From the NCBI GenBank assembly GCA_944474755.1, contig OX104117.1:77662926-77726925 (forward strand): DNA of 64,000 bases. The letters run 5' to 3'. A program made the position numbers and the translations under genes. Below, in pieces: positions 22,501 through 30,996 of this stretch. The notes below the pieces were generated by a model. The model made no database searches and was not told where the DNA came from. It was given only the letters and a program-made list of their open reading frames with translations. Source of the stretch: Limnoperna fortunei. Its lineage: Eukaryota; Mollusca; Bivalvia; Mytilida; Modiolidae. Numbering within the stretch: position 1 is the stretch's first letter; each line of letters starts with the position of its first letter.

Positions 22501-25500
22501 ACAAAGCTTGGGATTGTATTTGGGGCCAGTCAGGTCAAGGTACTATAGAATAAGTTTACGGTCAATAACTTTAGTTTTGGATAAACCAATCTAGCTGAAA
22601 CTTTGGATATAGCAAGTTTGTATGAAGACCTAGCTTGGGATTGGATTTGGGACCAGTCAAATAAAGGTCAAGGTCACTGTTACTAAAAAAGAAAAACAGT
22701 TTCCATTTAGTCTACTACTAAAATTATTTGTTAAATGGTTGAAAACTAGGGTTTCGTGTAATGGCCACATTTCTTTTCTTTTTTTTTGTAATTTAAGTGA
22801 AATTTGCTTGAAAAATTATTGTGAACTTTGTACCATGTGCTGCAATAATCGCAGAAGACAAAATATTTTGATTGTTGTTTTTGTTTAGTAACATGTTTCA
22901 GTTTGACTTGTTCAAGACTAATGTTCAGTATCAATGGAAAATATTAAGTGTCATTTCAGTTGGCTTGTGTCAGTTTGATAAACAAAACTCATGATTTTCA
23001 TTACTTTGCTTTTCAGGCAGAGGAAGTGTCTGACAGTGTACTGGAAGGTCTTGTGGCTGAAATTGTGTACAAAAAAGCAATAGAAACAATACCAGGTTTG
23101 ATTCAATTTATCGTGTAGTAGAATTATGTTAAGGGGGTTTAGGGCACTTACACTGAAAATAATTTGTCATTTAAACTTTAAACTTGCCACATAGTTAGTT
23201 ATTTTACAGTAATCATAATTCAGAATGAAAATTTTTGTTTCAGATCTTATTTTCGGGGGATTGATCACTGAAGTTTCAAATTTTGTAATAGATTATACAG
23301 TAAAACCTATTAAAACCGGCCCTGAATAAACCGGTTCCCTGTCGATTCAGTCCCAAATTTTAGGTCCCATTCTTTCCCCTTAAAGTCGTTCGTTAAATTA
23401 ACCGGACCTTGTGTATTCCGAATTATGAACCTTTTGCCCAGTCACAATACACATTTCTCAATTAAAATTTACCTGTTTAAACTGAATAATTTACATAACC
23501 AGATGTATTTATTTGATCAATTGATATCTATCCAAACAAAGTAATGTACTTGACTTATGAGGCCTCCTTTAGGGTGTATTTAATTAATGAACCAAAGCAT
23601 ACAATAATGGTGAGTTGTTTTCAATCAAAACCATTAATTTAATTTTCATAATTCGCATTAATTTCAAACATGAATCATATATCATTTAATCAAAAATATT
23701 AATTTCATAAGTAAAAATGGAGAGCACACCAAAAAAAAAAAAATTGACGATGATGTAAGATTGCCAAACCATCTTGTAAATAATTAGGTCAGATGGTATG
23801 CTAGGACACATAGCAGACTTGATAACTTTTCATCGTTACCTGTGGTTTCTTTTGCTTATGCAATCAATAACATAGGACACTGTCGTGTGATGAAAACTGG
23901 AGAAAAGACAAGGAACCCTTGACATGTATTTTGCTGCAAACTATTGAGAAATTATTACTCCCGTATATATCAATAAAATATCAGTGTGAATTTAACTTTT
24001 ATTAAATATAATGCATTTTATTAAACTGGCCACATTGTTTGGCCCCATAGGTAGCCGCTTTATACAGGTTTTACTGTGCAAAGAGTTGAATAAAAAGCAC
24101 GAAAATAATTGATTTACAAAATTCTGTTTATTGTCATTTTCTGAATTTTTTATATAATGTCAAGCAATTGGTATAGATTTTAGTGATGGGAGGAAAAATA
24201 AGGGTCTCTTGAGTTAAAGTTATTGGGAAAAACCAGTCAAAAATTACTAAAAATAATCATTTTTTGTCAACATTACCTCCCATGTCATTTTCATTACTTT
24301 TGCCTATATCTACATGTAACTCGTTTAAATCAAAACTGTGTACCATTACAAAATTTATGTTATAATATAGTTATAATCTTTCATGATTATTTTTAATTAA
24401 ATGGAAATTAGAAGGTTAAAATGAAAGAATATTATTTATTTTACCATAAATGTGATACCTATTTTTGAGATTTAAAAAAAGGCAGATGTTTTTTTTTCCC
24501 CTTAAAAAAAGAAATTCTTGTAATTTCCTTTATAGCATACAGTGTCAATGAGATAGAACACATGCTGTTAAGTGGTTTGAGGGGTGCAGATGTACCAGTC
24601 AGAAGGGACTATTACTACTGTAGTTTAGTACCATACAATTCCCCTAAATGTCAGCTTCCTTCCCATAATACATTTAGATGGTTAGAGTCCATGGGTAACC
24701 TTCGACCTTTAATATCTGCAGGATCATACACGATAAAATCTAAATGTCATGATGCAGTCAAACATGTATTAGCAACTCCATCGATATAATGACTTTCTAT
24801 GTTATTTATTCCTCCCCAGCATTTATCCATTCATTTTACCTTAATGTAACATCTTTGGCTCTTACACAACTAATGAATGTGTTTTTCATTCTTTTTTACA
24901 AAGAAAACCAGTGTTAAACAACTATCGAGACGGTTAACATCTTTAAGATTATTGTTTGACGTTGTCAGTTATTAAGCTACTTCGAAACATAACATTAAAG
25001 TTTGAAGCAATTAAAAAATGTTTTCTCATCTATAGTAGCAAAATTTGGATTGCCCTGTCATTTTGAACAGTCATCAATGTGGCCATGGATTTTATTGCCA
25101 TTCAAGTTGGAAGTGGTGATGTTTCTCCCGGGTCGTGTTTATTATGTTCACGCCATTTTTTACATAGGAGAATAATCAATACGAAACAGTGTAAACTGGT
25201 TTTTGAACGACTTGCACTTTCTCCATAAAGCTTGTTGTTAACATGCACATGGATAAAACATAATCTGGTACACAGGAAAATACAACTGTTGAATAGGGAA
25301 AAAAAATTAACTGCCTTGAGACATTTGGTACAGAAACTGGAAATCAAAACACCCTTAGTTGTACATTTTGTCATGAACTAAATGTCACTTTTTACTTTAT
25401 TAAAAGGCCTTATGTTACCTTTTTCACCATTTCCCTTCAAAGGTAGGAGACAGGTTTGACTGTTTTATGCTGATCCCACTAGCCTTTCTTGTCATAACTG

Positions 25501-28500
25501 AAAAATTATTTCATGTGAAGAACATCAGGGCATTTTTTAGGATTTTGAGGGCTTTAGTCACTTTAGTGGATGAGTCGTATAAGCATCTGCTCAGAAGCAT
25601 GCATTCATTGTACTGGTGAAATATCATAGTATAAAAAAATATATTCTTTCAATTGCAGTGTATAAATTTGTTTTAAAAAATGATTATAACAAAATGTTTA
25701 TAAATTTTCAAAGAATTTTAATGTTAAAACTTATTTAAAAAGCGTTTGTATATAAATCAGTTACAATTTTTTATTAAGGGCCGTTGTACTCTTCGTTTTC
25801 TTAATGGTAGCCATTGGTAATTAGACGTATCTCGGATGTACACAAATGGCGCGTAATACATTTGAAACCAGCAAAACATATGAAAAATGAGTTAAATACG
25901 CAAAATCTTTGCAATTTTTTATTTGCATTGCATATCAAATTGTGGAAGTCTGTGCGCATCAGTACGATCTACGATACTTTTGTTTGCGTATATTGACCAT
26001 GAGCACCACTTAATCATGTAAATCGGATTACCTGTAGAAACATCAATGCGTCAATTGACACCTATCAAGGTGAAATAATTAAAATTTCCTGTTAATTGGC
26101 TTTGGAGTCATAAATACGTCGTTTTACACTTGGAAGAATGAATTTGTAACGAAAAATTTTAGTAATTGTTGGAAATCAGGTGACGAAATTGATTTAGAAA
26201 TCTATCGTCAATTTTCAAATGATTTCGTCAATGAAAGTGGCGAGTGCTTAAATATCCCTGGAACATACACATACACAATTCCATATTTATCCCCTCACAT
26301 GTGATTCTGTAATAGTGAGTAGTATGAGGTTAGAGGGCATTTAATCACCAGTATAATTTGACACTTTTTTATGATGATAATTCTTTTTATTTTACAGATG
26401 ATGTTGATTTTGTTTTGTCTTTCTTACCTGTTTGCCAACTGTTTGACTTTACATCACCTCTCCAGGCTACAATATTCTCTGAGTAAGTTTCCTTTGTAAT
26501 TAAAGAGATGATACTAATTTTTAATCATTTTATTTCTCAAATATTTCAAATGTAATAAATTTTTTTCTTTCATCTTTCACAACACTTTTAAGGGGTTTTT
26601 CTGCCTATTTTGGATAAAGGAGTCTGTTCCTTTTGGGATCTTTTTATCAACAAAAATGACTATTTTGGAAATTTTCACATTTATCCTTCAAATTTCTAGA
26701 TCGCAGTCCGCAAAAAACTTTAGAAATAACTCAAAAAGTTTGCATCCAATGTGATCTGTGGGATATTATGTTGGTGAGAAGCTTATCAATTTTGGGTGAA
26801 ATTCATCAAATTTCAAGGCCAGAGTCCACGAAAAAACGTTAGAAATTTTACAATAGCGGAGGTATCAATGATCGCTAGATCGACTTTGTCTAGTTTAGAA
26901 TTTACATTATTTTTCAACTATTCATACAGCATAACAAAACAATGATATTGTGTCTTAAATGGCATTTTTTAGAAACAACTAAATACATTCTGTATTGATT
27001 GCTTACATTGTCATTGAAAAAATTGAAATCATTCAATATAATCTTTAGTGACTAATGAGATGACAATATTATTTCTTACTGTGACAATTTGTAAACAGTC
27101 TTATGACATTGTATAGAATCTTTGGTGACCCATGTCTGATTACATTTCATACCTTACTCCATGTGGATAGAATCTTTGGTGACCCATGACTGATTACATT
27201 TCATACCTTACTCCATGTGGATAGAATCTTTGGTGACCCATGACTGATTACATTTCATACCTTACTCCATTTGGATAGAATCTTTGGTGACCCATGACTG
27301 ATTACATTTCATACCTTACTCCATTTGGATAGAATGTTTGGTGACCCATGACTGATTACATTTCATACCTTACTTCATGTGGATAGAATCTTTGGTGACC
27401 CATGACTGATTACATTTCATACCTTACTCCATGTGGATAGAATCTTTGGTGACCCATGACTGATTACATTTCATACCTTACTCCATGTGGATAGAATCTT
27501 TGGTGACCCATGACTGATTACATTTCATACCTTACTCCATGTGGATAGAATCTTTGGTGACCCATGACTGATTACATTTCATACCTTACTCCATTTGGAT
27601 AGAATCTTTGGTGACCCATGACTGATTACATTTCATACCTTACTCCATTTGGATAGAATGTTTGGTGACCCATGACTGATTACATTTCATACCTTACTTC
27701 ATGTGGATAGAATCTTTGGTGACCCATGACTGATTACATTTCATACCTTACTCCATGTGGATAGAATCTTTGGTGACCCATGACTGATTACATTTCATAC
27801 CTTACTCCATTTGGATAGAATCTTTGGTGACCCATGACTGATTACATTTCATACCTTACTCCATTTGGATAGAATGTTTGGTGACGCATGACTGATTACA
27901 TTTCATACCTTACTTCATGTGGATAGAATCTTTGGTGACCCATGACTGATTACATTTCTATACCGTACTCCATTTGGATATAATTTTTGGTGACCCATGA
28001 CTGATTACATTTCATACCTTACTCCATGTGGATAGAATCTTTGATGACCCATGACTGAGTACATTTCATACCTTAGTCCCTCACTCGTGAGTTATAAACT
28101 TTTTTCCATTGTTTCATAACGTTGCATATAGTTTAACTAATCTGAGTGCTGCTTCTGTTGTTCTGAGAATGGACATAAAAAAACAATTTTTACCCCTAAA
28201 AATAAATTAAATGTTGTAAACTGGCCTCCAATTTTGTTGAATATTAAAAAAAATGTATATTGAATGCCCATGTGTAATGGAGTGAGAAACACAATGGATT
28301 AAGCTGTTTTAGTTTTTGCCTTTATCAAAAGAACAATTCGTCAACACACTGTTATGCTATAGAATCTGTTGTAGCTTGAAGAGTGGGTATTTAGACAAGC
28401 CACAGACATGGGATGCCTTGGCCAAGCAGCATCTTCATATCAAACCATATTCAGGTAAGTTTAACATCAGATTTTATGGCAACTGCTGTGTTCAAACATA

Positions 28501-30996
28501 TGTAGGATGAAAATATAAAAACAGTGTGATTTTAACATGTTTACATGTGTTCATGTTTGGAACTTTAACCACATAGAACTTGACTGTGATTTTTTTTGTT
28601 CGCTCCTTGAATCTTCATTTTGGGGAGAAGACTTTTCCAATGCAAGTAGAATTTCTGGTGGGCTACAAAAGTCTGTTTAGATTTCTAACTATGTGAATGT
28701 AGAAAATACATACCAGCTGTGTATTTATTTCACAAAAATATTTTTTTGAAAACATGCATAATGTAAAAGATTGCAGCCTAAAAGATAAATTTGTACCTTA
28801 ATTTTATTGGTCAAGGTTTTTTGTTTCCAGCTGTATTTTGGTTGAAATGGACTTTTGACTAAAAACCAGGATATAATGTCATATTATAGCAAAGTTTTAT
28901 GTAGATTTTTCAAGAAAAGGGATGTAATTTTGGAACCACGAGCAAAAGCATTTATTTTATGCAGCTGAACATAGGGCAAATGGTTTAAAACTATGATGAA
29001 AACTACACAATATATGGATATTCTTTGTTGGACTATTGTTGCTGAGTGGCACTGTTACTTACAAAAATGTGATAATGTTTATAAAATCTAAGTGATTAGT
29101 GGAAAATGATTCTCAGACTAATAAAATAAAATAATGGGACCATGTATGAATATAAAGACATTATTTGGGAACAATATGGAGTTTTCATATTTTCAGGTTT
29201 AAACCATTTGTCCAAGTTGGGCTGCATAGAATTGGGCCTTGCTTTTATTTTCTATCTGCTTGTTATGACTGTCGTAATACTTTTTTATCGAATGAAAAAC
29301 ATTTAGCATTATAGCTTATAAATTTTGTCAATCCTAGTAAATTCTTGAAAACTGAAGAAATAAAACATTATAATATGGAGAATACTTCAAACTCTGTTAA
29401 TCATAGTCTTTTGCTAAATTTATCCTATCTATTTTTGCAACTGTAGTAGGTTATTTTTTACCTCACAAAATCTTAAATTATTGTTAATATTTTTTATAGA
29501 ATTAAAGTGCATGTGTTTTGACTGACTGAAGCACCCAATTTCAGTGATGTTCTATTTAATTGTCAAGTTTTAAAATTAAACTACTTACAATATGAAACAA
29601 GACAAGATTTTGTTTAATTTATTTTCTATAATTAAAATTTTACCTGTTACCATATCAGTCAATGCTGATACAACTCTAACTATAAAAATTGTACCTGTTA
29701 CCATGTCAGTCAATGCTGATACAACTCTAACTATAAAAATTGTACCTGTTACCATGTCAGTCAATTCTGATACAACTCTAACTATAAAAATTGTACCTGT
29801 TACCATGTCAGTCAATGCTGATACAACTCTAACTATAAAAATTGTACCTGTTACCATGTCAGTCAATGCTGATACAACTCTAACTATAAAAATTGTACCT
29901 GTTACCATGTCAGTCAATGCTGATACAACTCTAACTATAAAAATTGTACCTGTTACCATGTCAGTCAATGCTGATACAACTCTAACTATAAAAATTGTAC
30001 CTGTTACCATGTCAGTCAATGCTGATACAACTCTAACTATAAAAATTGTACCTGTTACCATGTCAGTCAATGCTGATACAACTCTAACTATAAAAATTGT
30101 ACCTGTTGCCATATCAGTCAATGCTGATACAACTCTAACTATAAAAATTGTACCTGTTACCATGTCAGTCAATGCTGATACAACTCTAACTATAAAAATT
30201 GTACCTGTTACCATGTCAGTCAATGCTGATACAACTCTAACTATAAAAATTGTACCTGTTACCATGTCAGTCAATGCTGATACAACTCTAACTATAAAAA
30301 TTGTACCTGTTACCATGTCAGTCAATGCTGATACAACTCTAACTATAAAAATTGTACCTGTTACCATGTCAGTCAATGCTGATACAACTCTAACTATAAA
30401 AATTGTACCTGTTACCATGTCAGTCAATGCTGATACAACTCTAACTATAAAAATTGTACCTGTTACCATGTCAGTCAATGCTGATACAACTCTAACTATA
30501 AAAATTGTACCTGTTACCATGTCAGTCAATGCTGATACAACTCTAACTATAAAAATTGTACCTGTTACCATGTCAGTCAATGCTGATACAACTCTAACTA
30601 TAAAAATTGTACCTGTTACCATGTCAGTCAATGCTGATACAACTCTAACTATAAAAATTGTACCTGTTACCATGTCAGTCAATGCTGATACAACTCTAAC
30701 TATAAAAATTGTACCTGTTACCATGTCAGTCAATGCTGATACAACTCTAACTATAAAAATTGTACCTGTTACCATGTCAGTCAATGCTGATACAATAACT
30801 ATAAAAATTGTACCTGTTACCATATCAGTCAATGCTGATACAACTCTAACTATATTGCCAAGCTCATTTTTTAAGCTAAGTATAAACATATCTAGAAAAC
30901 AATACAAAATTAATCAAAATTTAATTGTAGTGATAAATGAACAGAAGTTTCATGAAGTTTATGAAGAAGCTCTTACACAGACTGTGGTCCCTAAGG
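10472..30996 (+). CDS. UTP6: UTP6, SSU processome component, 12 exons present, both ends missing
   Basis: Twelve exons on the + strand (10472-10556, 13764-13805, 14987-15058, 15704-15772, 16768-16831, 18655-18773, 21736-21768, 22234-22281, 23017-23095, 26398-26482, 28375-28454, 30931-30996) join with consistent phase and GT-AG borders to about 280 codons. The order of motifs follows animal UTP6: LEYKLRRRT...KEDFMQYVQ, LLNRRRK-KLGY, DDVKLWLSHIQF, LWILAAKWELE, ARHLLQMGLRYL, YFRMEL, VYKKAI, LCQLFDF-like, KPQTWDALA, VYEEAL. UTP6 is a nucleolar protein with half-a-TPR (HAT) repeats. It belongs to the U3 snoRNP/SSU processome that cleaves pre-18S rRNA. The first ~30 residues and roughly residues 285 to 600 are not found. 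The introns are full of transposons and minisatellites. The homology is by recall of the human protein and is strong because a dozen small exons fall in the right order. Confidence 0.93.
11323..12117. mobile_element. TA-flanked MITE (Tc1/mariner-pogo-like) nested in the TTAA element
   Basis: The ends are CCGTAAAACGGTGTGTA at the left and, inverted, CCGTAATAAGGGTCGTA at the right, each followed by a GTCCGCA motif and flanked by TA (11321-11322, 12118-12119). The interior is GC-richer than the surroundings and has several GTCCGC/ATCCGCAC motifs. No transposase is visible. The superfamily is inferred from the TA duplication and resemblance to the copy at 18917. Confidence 0.6.
12118..13340. other. 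Right interior of the TTAA element, nothing recognised
   Basis: AT-rich, with no exon matching UTP6 and no transposase block. A frame of 148 codons at 13154-13600 overlaps the right inverted repeat and is not gene-like. Confidence 0.5.
13764..13805 (+). CDS. UTP6: UTP6 exon b (14 codons)
   Basis: Acceptor TTTTGCAG, donor AAG|GTAAAA. It encodes YEVGVLTLLNRRRK, equivalent to the segment before the conserved R-R-R-x-[RK]-[IL]-G-Y motif. Phase 0 at both ends. It was too short to appear as an open frame. Confidence 0.9.
13935..14340 (+). mobile_element. Helentron-associated (HINE/pearl-like) repeat, short form
   Basis: It begins with a CCCCCCATTTGGTGGGG hairpin, followed by a TCCTGTCCGTC tract and two related core segments (CTGAAACTACACAACCAAATTTTA / CTGAAACTACTGCATCAAATTTAT types). 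This composition is typical of a very abundant mollusc repeat. Ends are not exact. It lies in the intron between UTP6 exons b and c. Confidence 0.55.
14987..15058 (+). CDS. UTP6: UTP6 exon c (24 codons)
   Basis: Acceptor TTCCAG, donor CGA|GTAAGT. It starts KLGYYKKKKD and ends IHRIFR. A second AG at 14968-14969 would also work as an acceptor, but would break the match to RRRK-KLGY, so 14987 is preferred. Confidence 0.9.
15059..15703 (+). other. UTP6 intron c-d, nothing recognised
   Basis: AT-rich intron of 645 bp with no repeat or exon I can name. Confidence 0.7.
15704..15772 (+). CDS. UTP6: UTP6 exon d (23 codons)
   Basis: Acceptor TTTTTCAG, donor AAG|GTTTGA. It encodes a HAT-repeat helix with FPDDVKLWLSHIQFSKSK, with the W and hydrophobic spacing of the first HAT motif. 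Phase 0 at both ends. Confidence 0.93.
15773..16476 (+). other. UTP6 intron d-e, left part, nothing recognised
   Basis: There is an unremarkable 71-codon frame at 16181-16396. A short inverted pair GACATCCAATCAAT / ATTGATTGACTGGATGTC surrounds 16374-16416 and could form a hairpin. Confidence 0.55.
16477..16647. repeat. 57-bp tandem repeat, 3 perfect or near-perfect copies
   Basis: Units start at 16477, 16534 and 16591 with GAGTAACAGTGGAGG. Each unit has an internal near-palindrome (CAGTGGAGG ... CCATTCTCC ... CAGTGGAG). 57 is a multiple of three and the unit lacks stops in one frame of each strand, so it mimics a coding frame both ways. It is intronic. Confidence 0.95.
16768..16831 (+). CDS. 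UTP6: UTP6 exon e
   Basis: Acceptor TTTTCAG, donor G|GTAAGC. It encodes VSKLFNQMLQIHTNKA and one base of a split Asp codon. It corresponds to the second helix of the first HAT repeat. Confidence 0.93.
17033..17480. mobile_element. PIF/Harbinger-like MITE, copy 1, carrying a captured gene 5' end
   Basis: Ends GGCCAAACAAAAAAATATGT and the inverted partner ending in GGCC, followed inward by a GTTTCCGGTTAC block on both sides. A 3-bp TTA duplication flanks it (17030-17032, 17481-17483). TTA target and GGCC ends fit PIF/Harbinger. Near the left end is a long T/G homopolymer tract. The centre holds a minus-strand start codon and about 60 non-repetitive codons (see 17140-17320). Confidence 0.75.
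17140..17320 (-). pseudogene. Captured first-exon-like fragment in MITE copy 1
   Basis: On the minus strand the start codon sits in AAATGGCGGCT, which is the YY1-type motif often found over the start codons of animal housekeeping genes. ACTTCCG / CGGAAGT (ETS-type) motifs lie just upstream at 17329-17370. About 60 codons follow, with FERLYRKFLRENYKL inside, before the sequence runs into the MITE's T/G tract. I do not recognise the protein; the LYR triplet is not enough to name it. The same fragment lies in copy 2 (start at 18049). Not expected to be functional here. Confidence 0.45.
17778..18210. mobile_element. PIF/Harbinger-like MITE, copy 2
   Basis: Nearly identical to the copy at 17033-17480, with the same TTA flanks (17775-17777, 18211-18213) and the same neighbouring satellite variants. 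It differs mainly in the T/G tract length and a few substitutions such as CCATTTTGG versus CCATTTAGG at the start codon. Best explained by segmental duplication with the array, not a second insertion. Confidence 0.75.
17870..18049 (-). pseudogene. Captured first-exon-like fragment in MITE copy 2
   Basis: Same about 60 codons as the fragment at 17140-17320, with identical amino acids over the recognisable part. The start codon context is CAAAATGGCGGCT, a closer match to the YY1 motif than copy 1. Confidence 0.45.
18655..18773 (+). CDS. UTP6: UTP6 exon f (HAT repeat)
   Basis: Acceptor TTTTTTTTAG, donor GAG|GTCTGT. The split codon gives Asp, then LWILAAKWELENN and ARHLLQMGLRYL, both HAT helices. 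It is the longest exon of the gene in this window (119 bp). Confidence 0.95.
18917..19710. mobile_element. TA-flanked pogo/Tc1-mariner-like MITE
   Basis: The left end CCGTAGATGCTCGCTTAAAA and the right end ...TTGCGAGTATGTACGG are inverted repeats, both flanked by TA (18915-18916, 19711-19712). Each end is followed by GTCGG blocks, and the left-end block CTCGCTTAAAAGTCGG also recurs internally near 19628. No transposase is visible. A 27-bp direct repeat (19420-19446 and 19711-19737) shows some rearrangement. Intronic in UTP6. Confidence 0.6.
19740..20675 (+). other. UTP6 intron f-g, middle part, nothing recognised
   Basis: AT-rich. Overlapping short frames on both strands at 20036-20433 are unrecognised. 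CGAATACCATTGAATGTCACG-like sequence has no partner that I can see. Confidence 0.5.
20680..21450 (+). mobile_element. Pearl-like / Helentron-associated element with four 161-bp core repeats
   Basis: It starts with TACCCCCGCTCGACAGAGTC, whose end pairs with itself as CCCCCG...CGGGGG, followed by a (GTCC)n microsatellite at 20730-20750. The core repeat TCAAAAAGTTTACATCTGAT recurs at 20781, 20942, 21103 and 21264, exactly 161 bp apart. It ends with GCGGGGGTATTAGTGATCAC and a CTAGATCGACTTTGTCTAGT hairpin. Inverted ends, a GTCC-type microsatellite and a core of about 160 bp match the pearl elements described from bivalves, now grouped with non-autonomous Helentrons. Confidence 0.8.
21736..21768 (+). 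CDS. UTP6: UTP6 microexon g (11 codons)
   Basis: Acceptor TTTTTTTCAG, donor AAG|GTAATA. It encodes YFRMELMNTEK, the short motif that follows the second HAT repeat in UTP6. Phase 0 at both ends; 33 bp. Confidence 0.9.
22234..22281 (+). CDS. UTP6: UTP6 exon h (16 codons)
   Basis: Acceptor TTTCATAG, donor GAG|GTATAA. It encodes LRQRRSLLGAEETVPE, a charged linker poorly conserved in the family. Phase, borders and position support it more than sequence similarity. Confidence 0.78.
22395..22695 (+). mobile_element. Degenerate Helentron-associated core repeats (2 copies)
   Basis: Two copies of about 120 bp of TGGATAAACCAATCTTGCTGAAACTTTGG-type core with a CAAGGTCA block after each. Ends are not seen. 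Related in style to the element at 20680 but a different subfamily. In the UTP6 intron h-i. Confidence 0.45.
23017..23095 (+). CDS. UTP6: UTP6 exon i
   Basis: Acceptor TTTTCAG, donor CCAG|GTTTGA. It encodes SDSVLEGLVAEIVYKKAIE, matching the ILKGELAWIIYK-type helix of UTP6, and one base of a split codon. Confidence 0.92.
23298..24076. mobile_element. Tigger/pogo-like MITE
   Basis: The terminal inverted repeat CAGTAAAACCT opens at 23298 and closes at 24076 as AGGTTTTACTG. Both ends continue with an AAACCGG / GCCGCTTTATACAGG-type theme typical of Tigger ends. TA flanks the left side; the right flank is TG, so it has mutated or the edge is shifted. No transposase frame. Intronic in UTP6 between exons i and j. 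Confidence 0.72.
24536..24789 (+). CDS. Unrecognised exon-like frame, phase-compatible with UTP6 exon i
   Basis: A pyrimidine-rich tract and AG end at 24535. Reading in from there, two bases complete the split codon left by exon 23017-23095 and give 84 codons ending at TAA (24787-24789). The product is non-repetitive and Cys/Tyr-containing (DYYYCSLVPYNSPKC, RWLESMGNLRPLISAG). I do not recognise it. It is richer in GC than the surrounding intron. It could be an alternative terminal exon giving a short UTP6 isoform, a nested gene's exon, or a fossil of a transposable element. No AATAAA is evident soon after the stop. Confidence 0.35.
24790..26397 (+). other. UTP6 intron i-j, right part, nothing firmly recognised
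   Basis: A less AT-rich stretch at 25780-26260, with motifs such as GGCCGTTGTACTCTTCG, may be an unrecognised transposon. A 90-codon minus frame (25102-25374) is not recognised. Confidence 0.4.
26398..26482 (+). CDS. UTP6: UTP6 exon j
   Basis: Acceptor TTTTACAG, donor GA|GTAAGT. The split codon gives Asp, then DVDFVLSFLPVCQLFDF, corresponding to the family segment ending in QLFDF. Two bases of the next codon remain. Confidence 0.94.
26610..26895 (+). mobile_element. Fragment of the pearl-like element
   Basis: Shares the CTCAAAAAGTTTGCATCC core, the AATTTCAAGG..CAGTCCACGAAAAA block and the terminal GATCG(C/A)TAGATCGACTTTG hairpin with the element at 20680. It is truncated to about one and a half cores. 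Confidence 0.7.
27112..28078. repeat. 54-bp minisatellite, ~18 copies, with higher-order order
   Basis: The unit GATAGAATCTTTGGTGACCC...ACATTTCATACCTTACTCC repeats every 54 bp. Variants (CCATGTGG, CCATTTGG, GAATGTTTGG, TTCATGTGG) recur in the same order about three times, showing that blocks of several units were copied together. It lies in the intron between UTP6 exons j and k. Confidence 0.95.
28375..28454 (+). CDS. UTP6: UTP6 exon k
   Basis: Acceptor TTGTAG, donor CAG|GTAAGT. The split codon is Asp; then come LKSGYLDKPQTWDALAKQHL, matching the P-x-T-W-D-x-[LV]-A motif of UTP6. Confidence 0.94.
28455..29640 (+). other. UTP6 intron k-l, left part, nothing recognised
   Basis: AT-rich, about 1.2 kb, no repeats or exons seen. 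Confidence 0.65.
29641..30855. repeat. 51-bp minisatellite, ~24 copies, open on both strands
   Basis: The unit ACCTGTTACCATGTCAGTCA...CTCTAACTATAAAAATT repeats every 51 bp with very few differences; one unit has lost 3 bp. 51 is a multiple of three and one frame on each strand has no stop, giving frames of 475 (+, 29592-31019) and 440 (-, 29585-30907) codons. The + frame is in register with UTP6 exon l. Treated as an intronic repeat, not a gene. Confidence 0.95.
30931..30996 (+). CDS. UTP6: UTP6 exon l (last one seen)
   Basis: Acceptor ATTGTAG, donor G|GTAGGT. The split codon gives Val, then EQKFHEVYEEALTQTVV, matching the CxVYEEAV block of UTP6. It begins 75 bp after the end of a 51-bp minisatellite whose open frame is continuous with this exon. 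An alternative donor lies four bases on. Confidence 0.85.

Noticed and set aside
25780..26300. Transposon suggested by a composition change
   Set aside because: No inverted ends or target duplication could be found by eye.
5556..30855. CRISPR array
   Set aside because: The arrays are head-to-tail tandem units without unique spacers, in a eukaryotic spliced-gene context.
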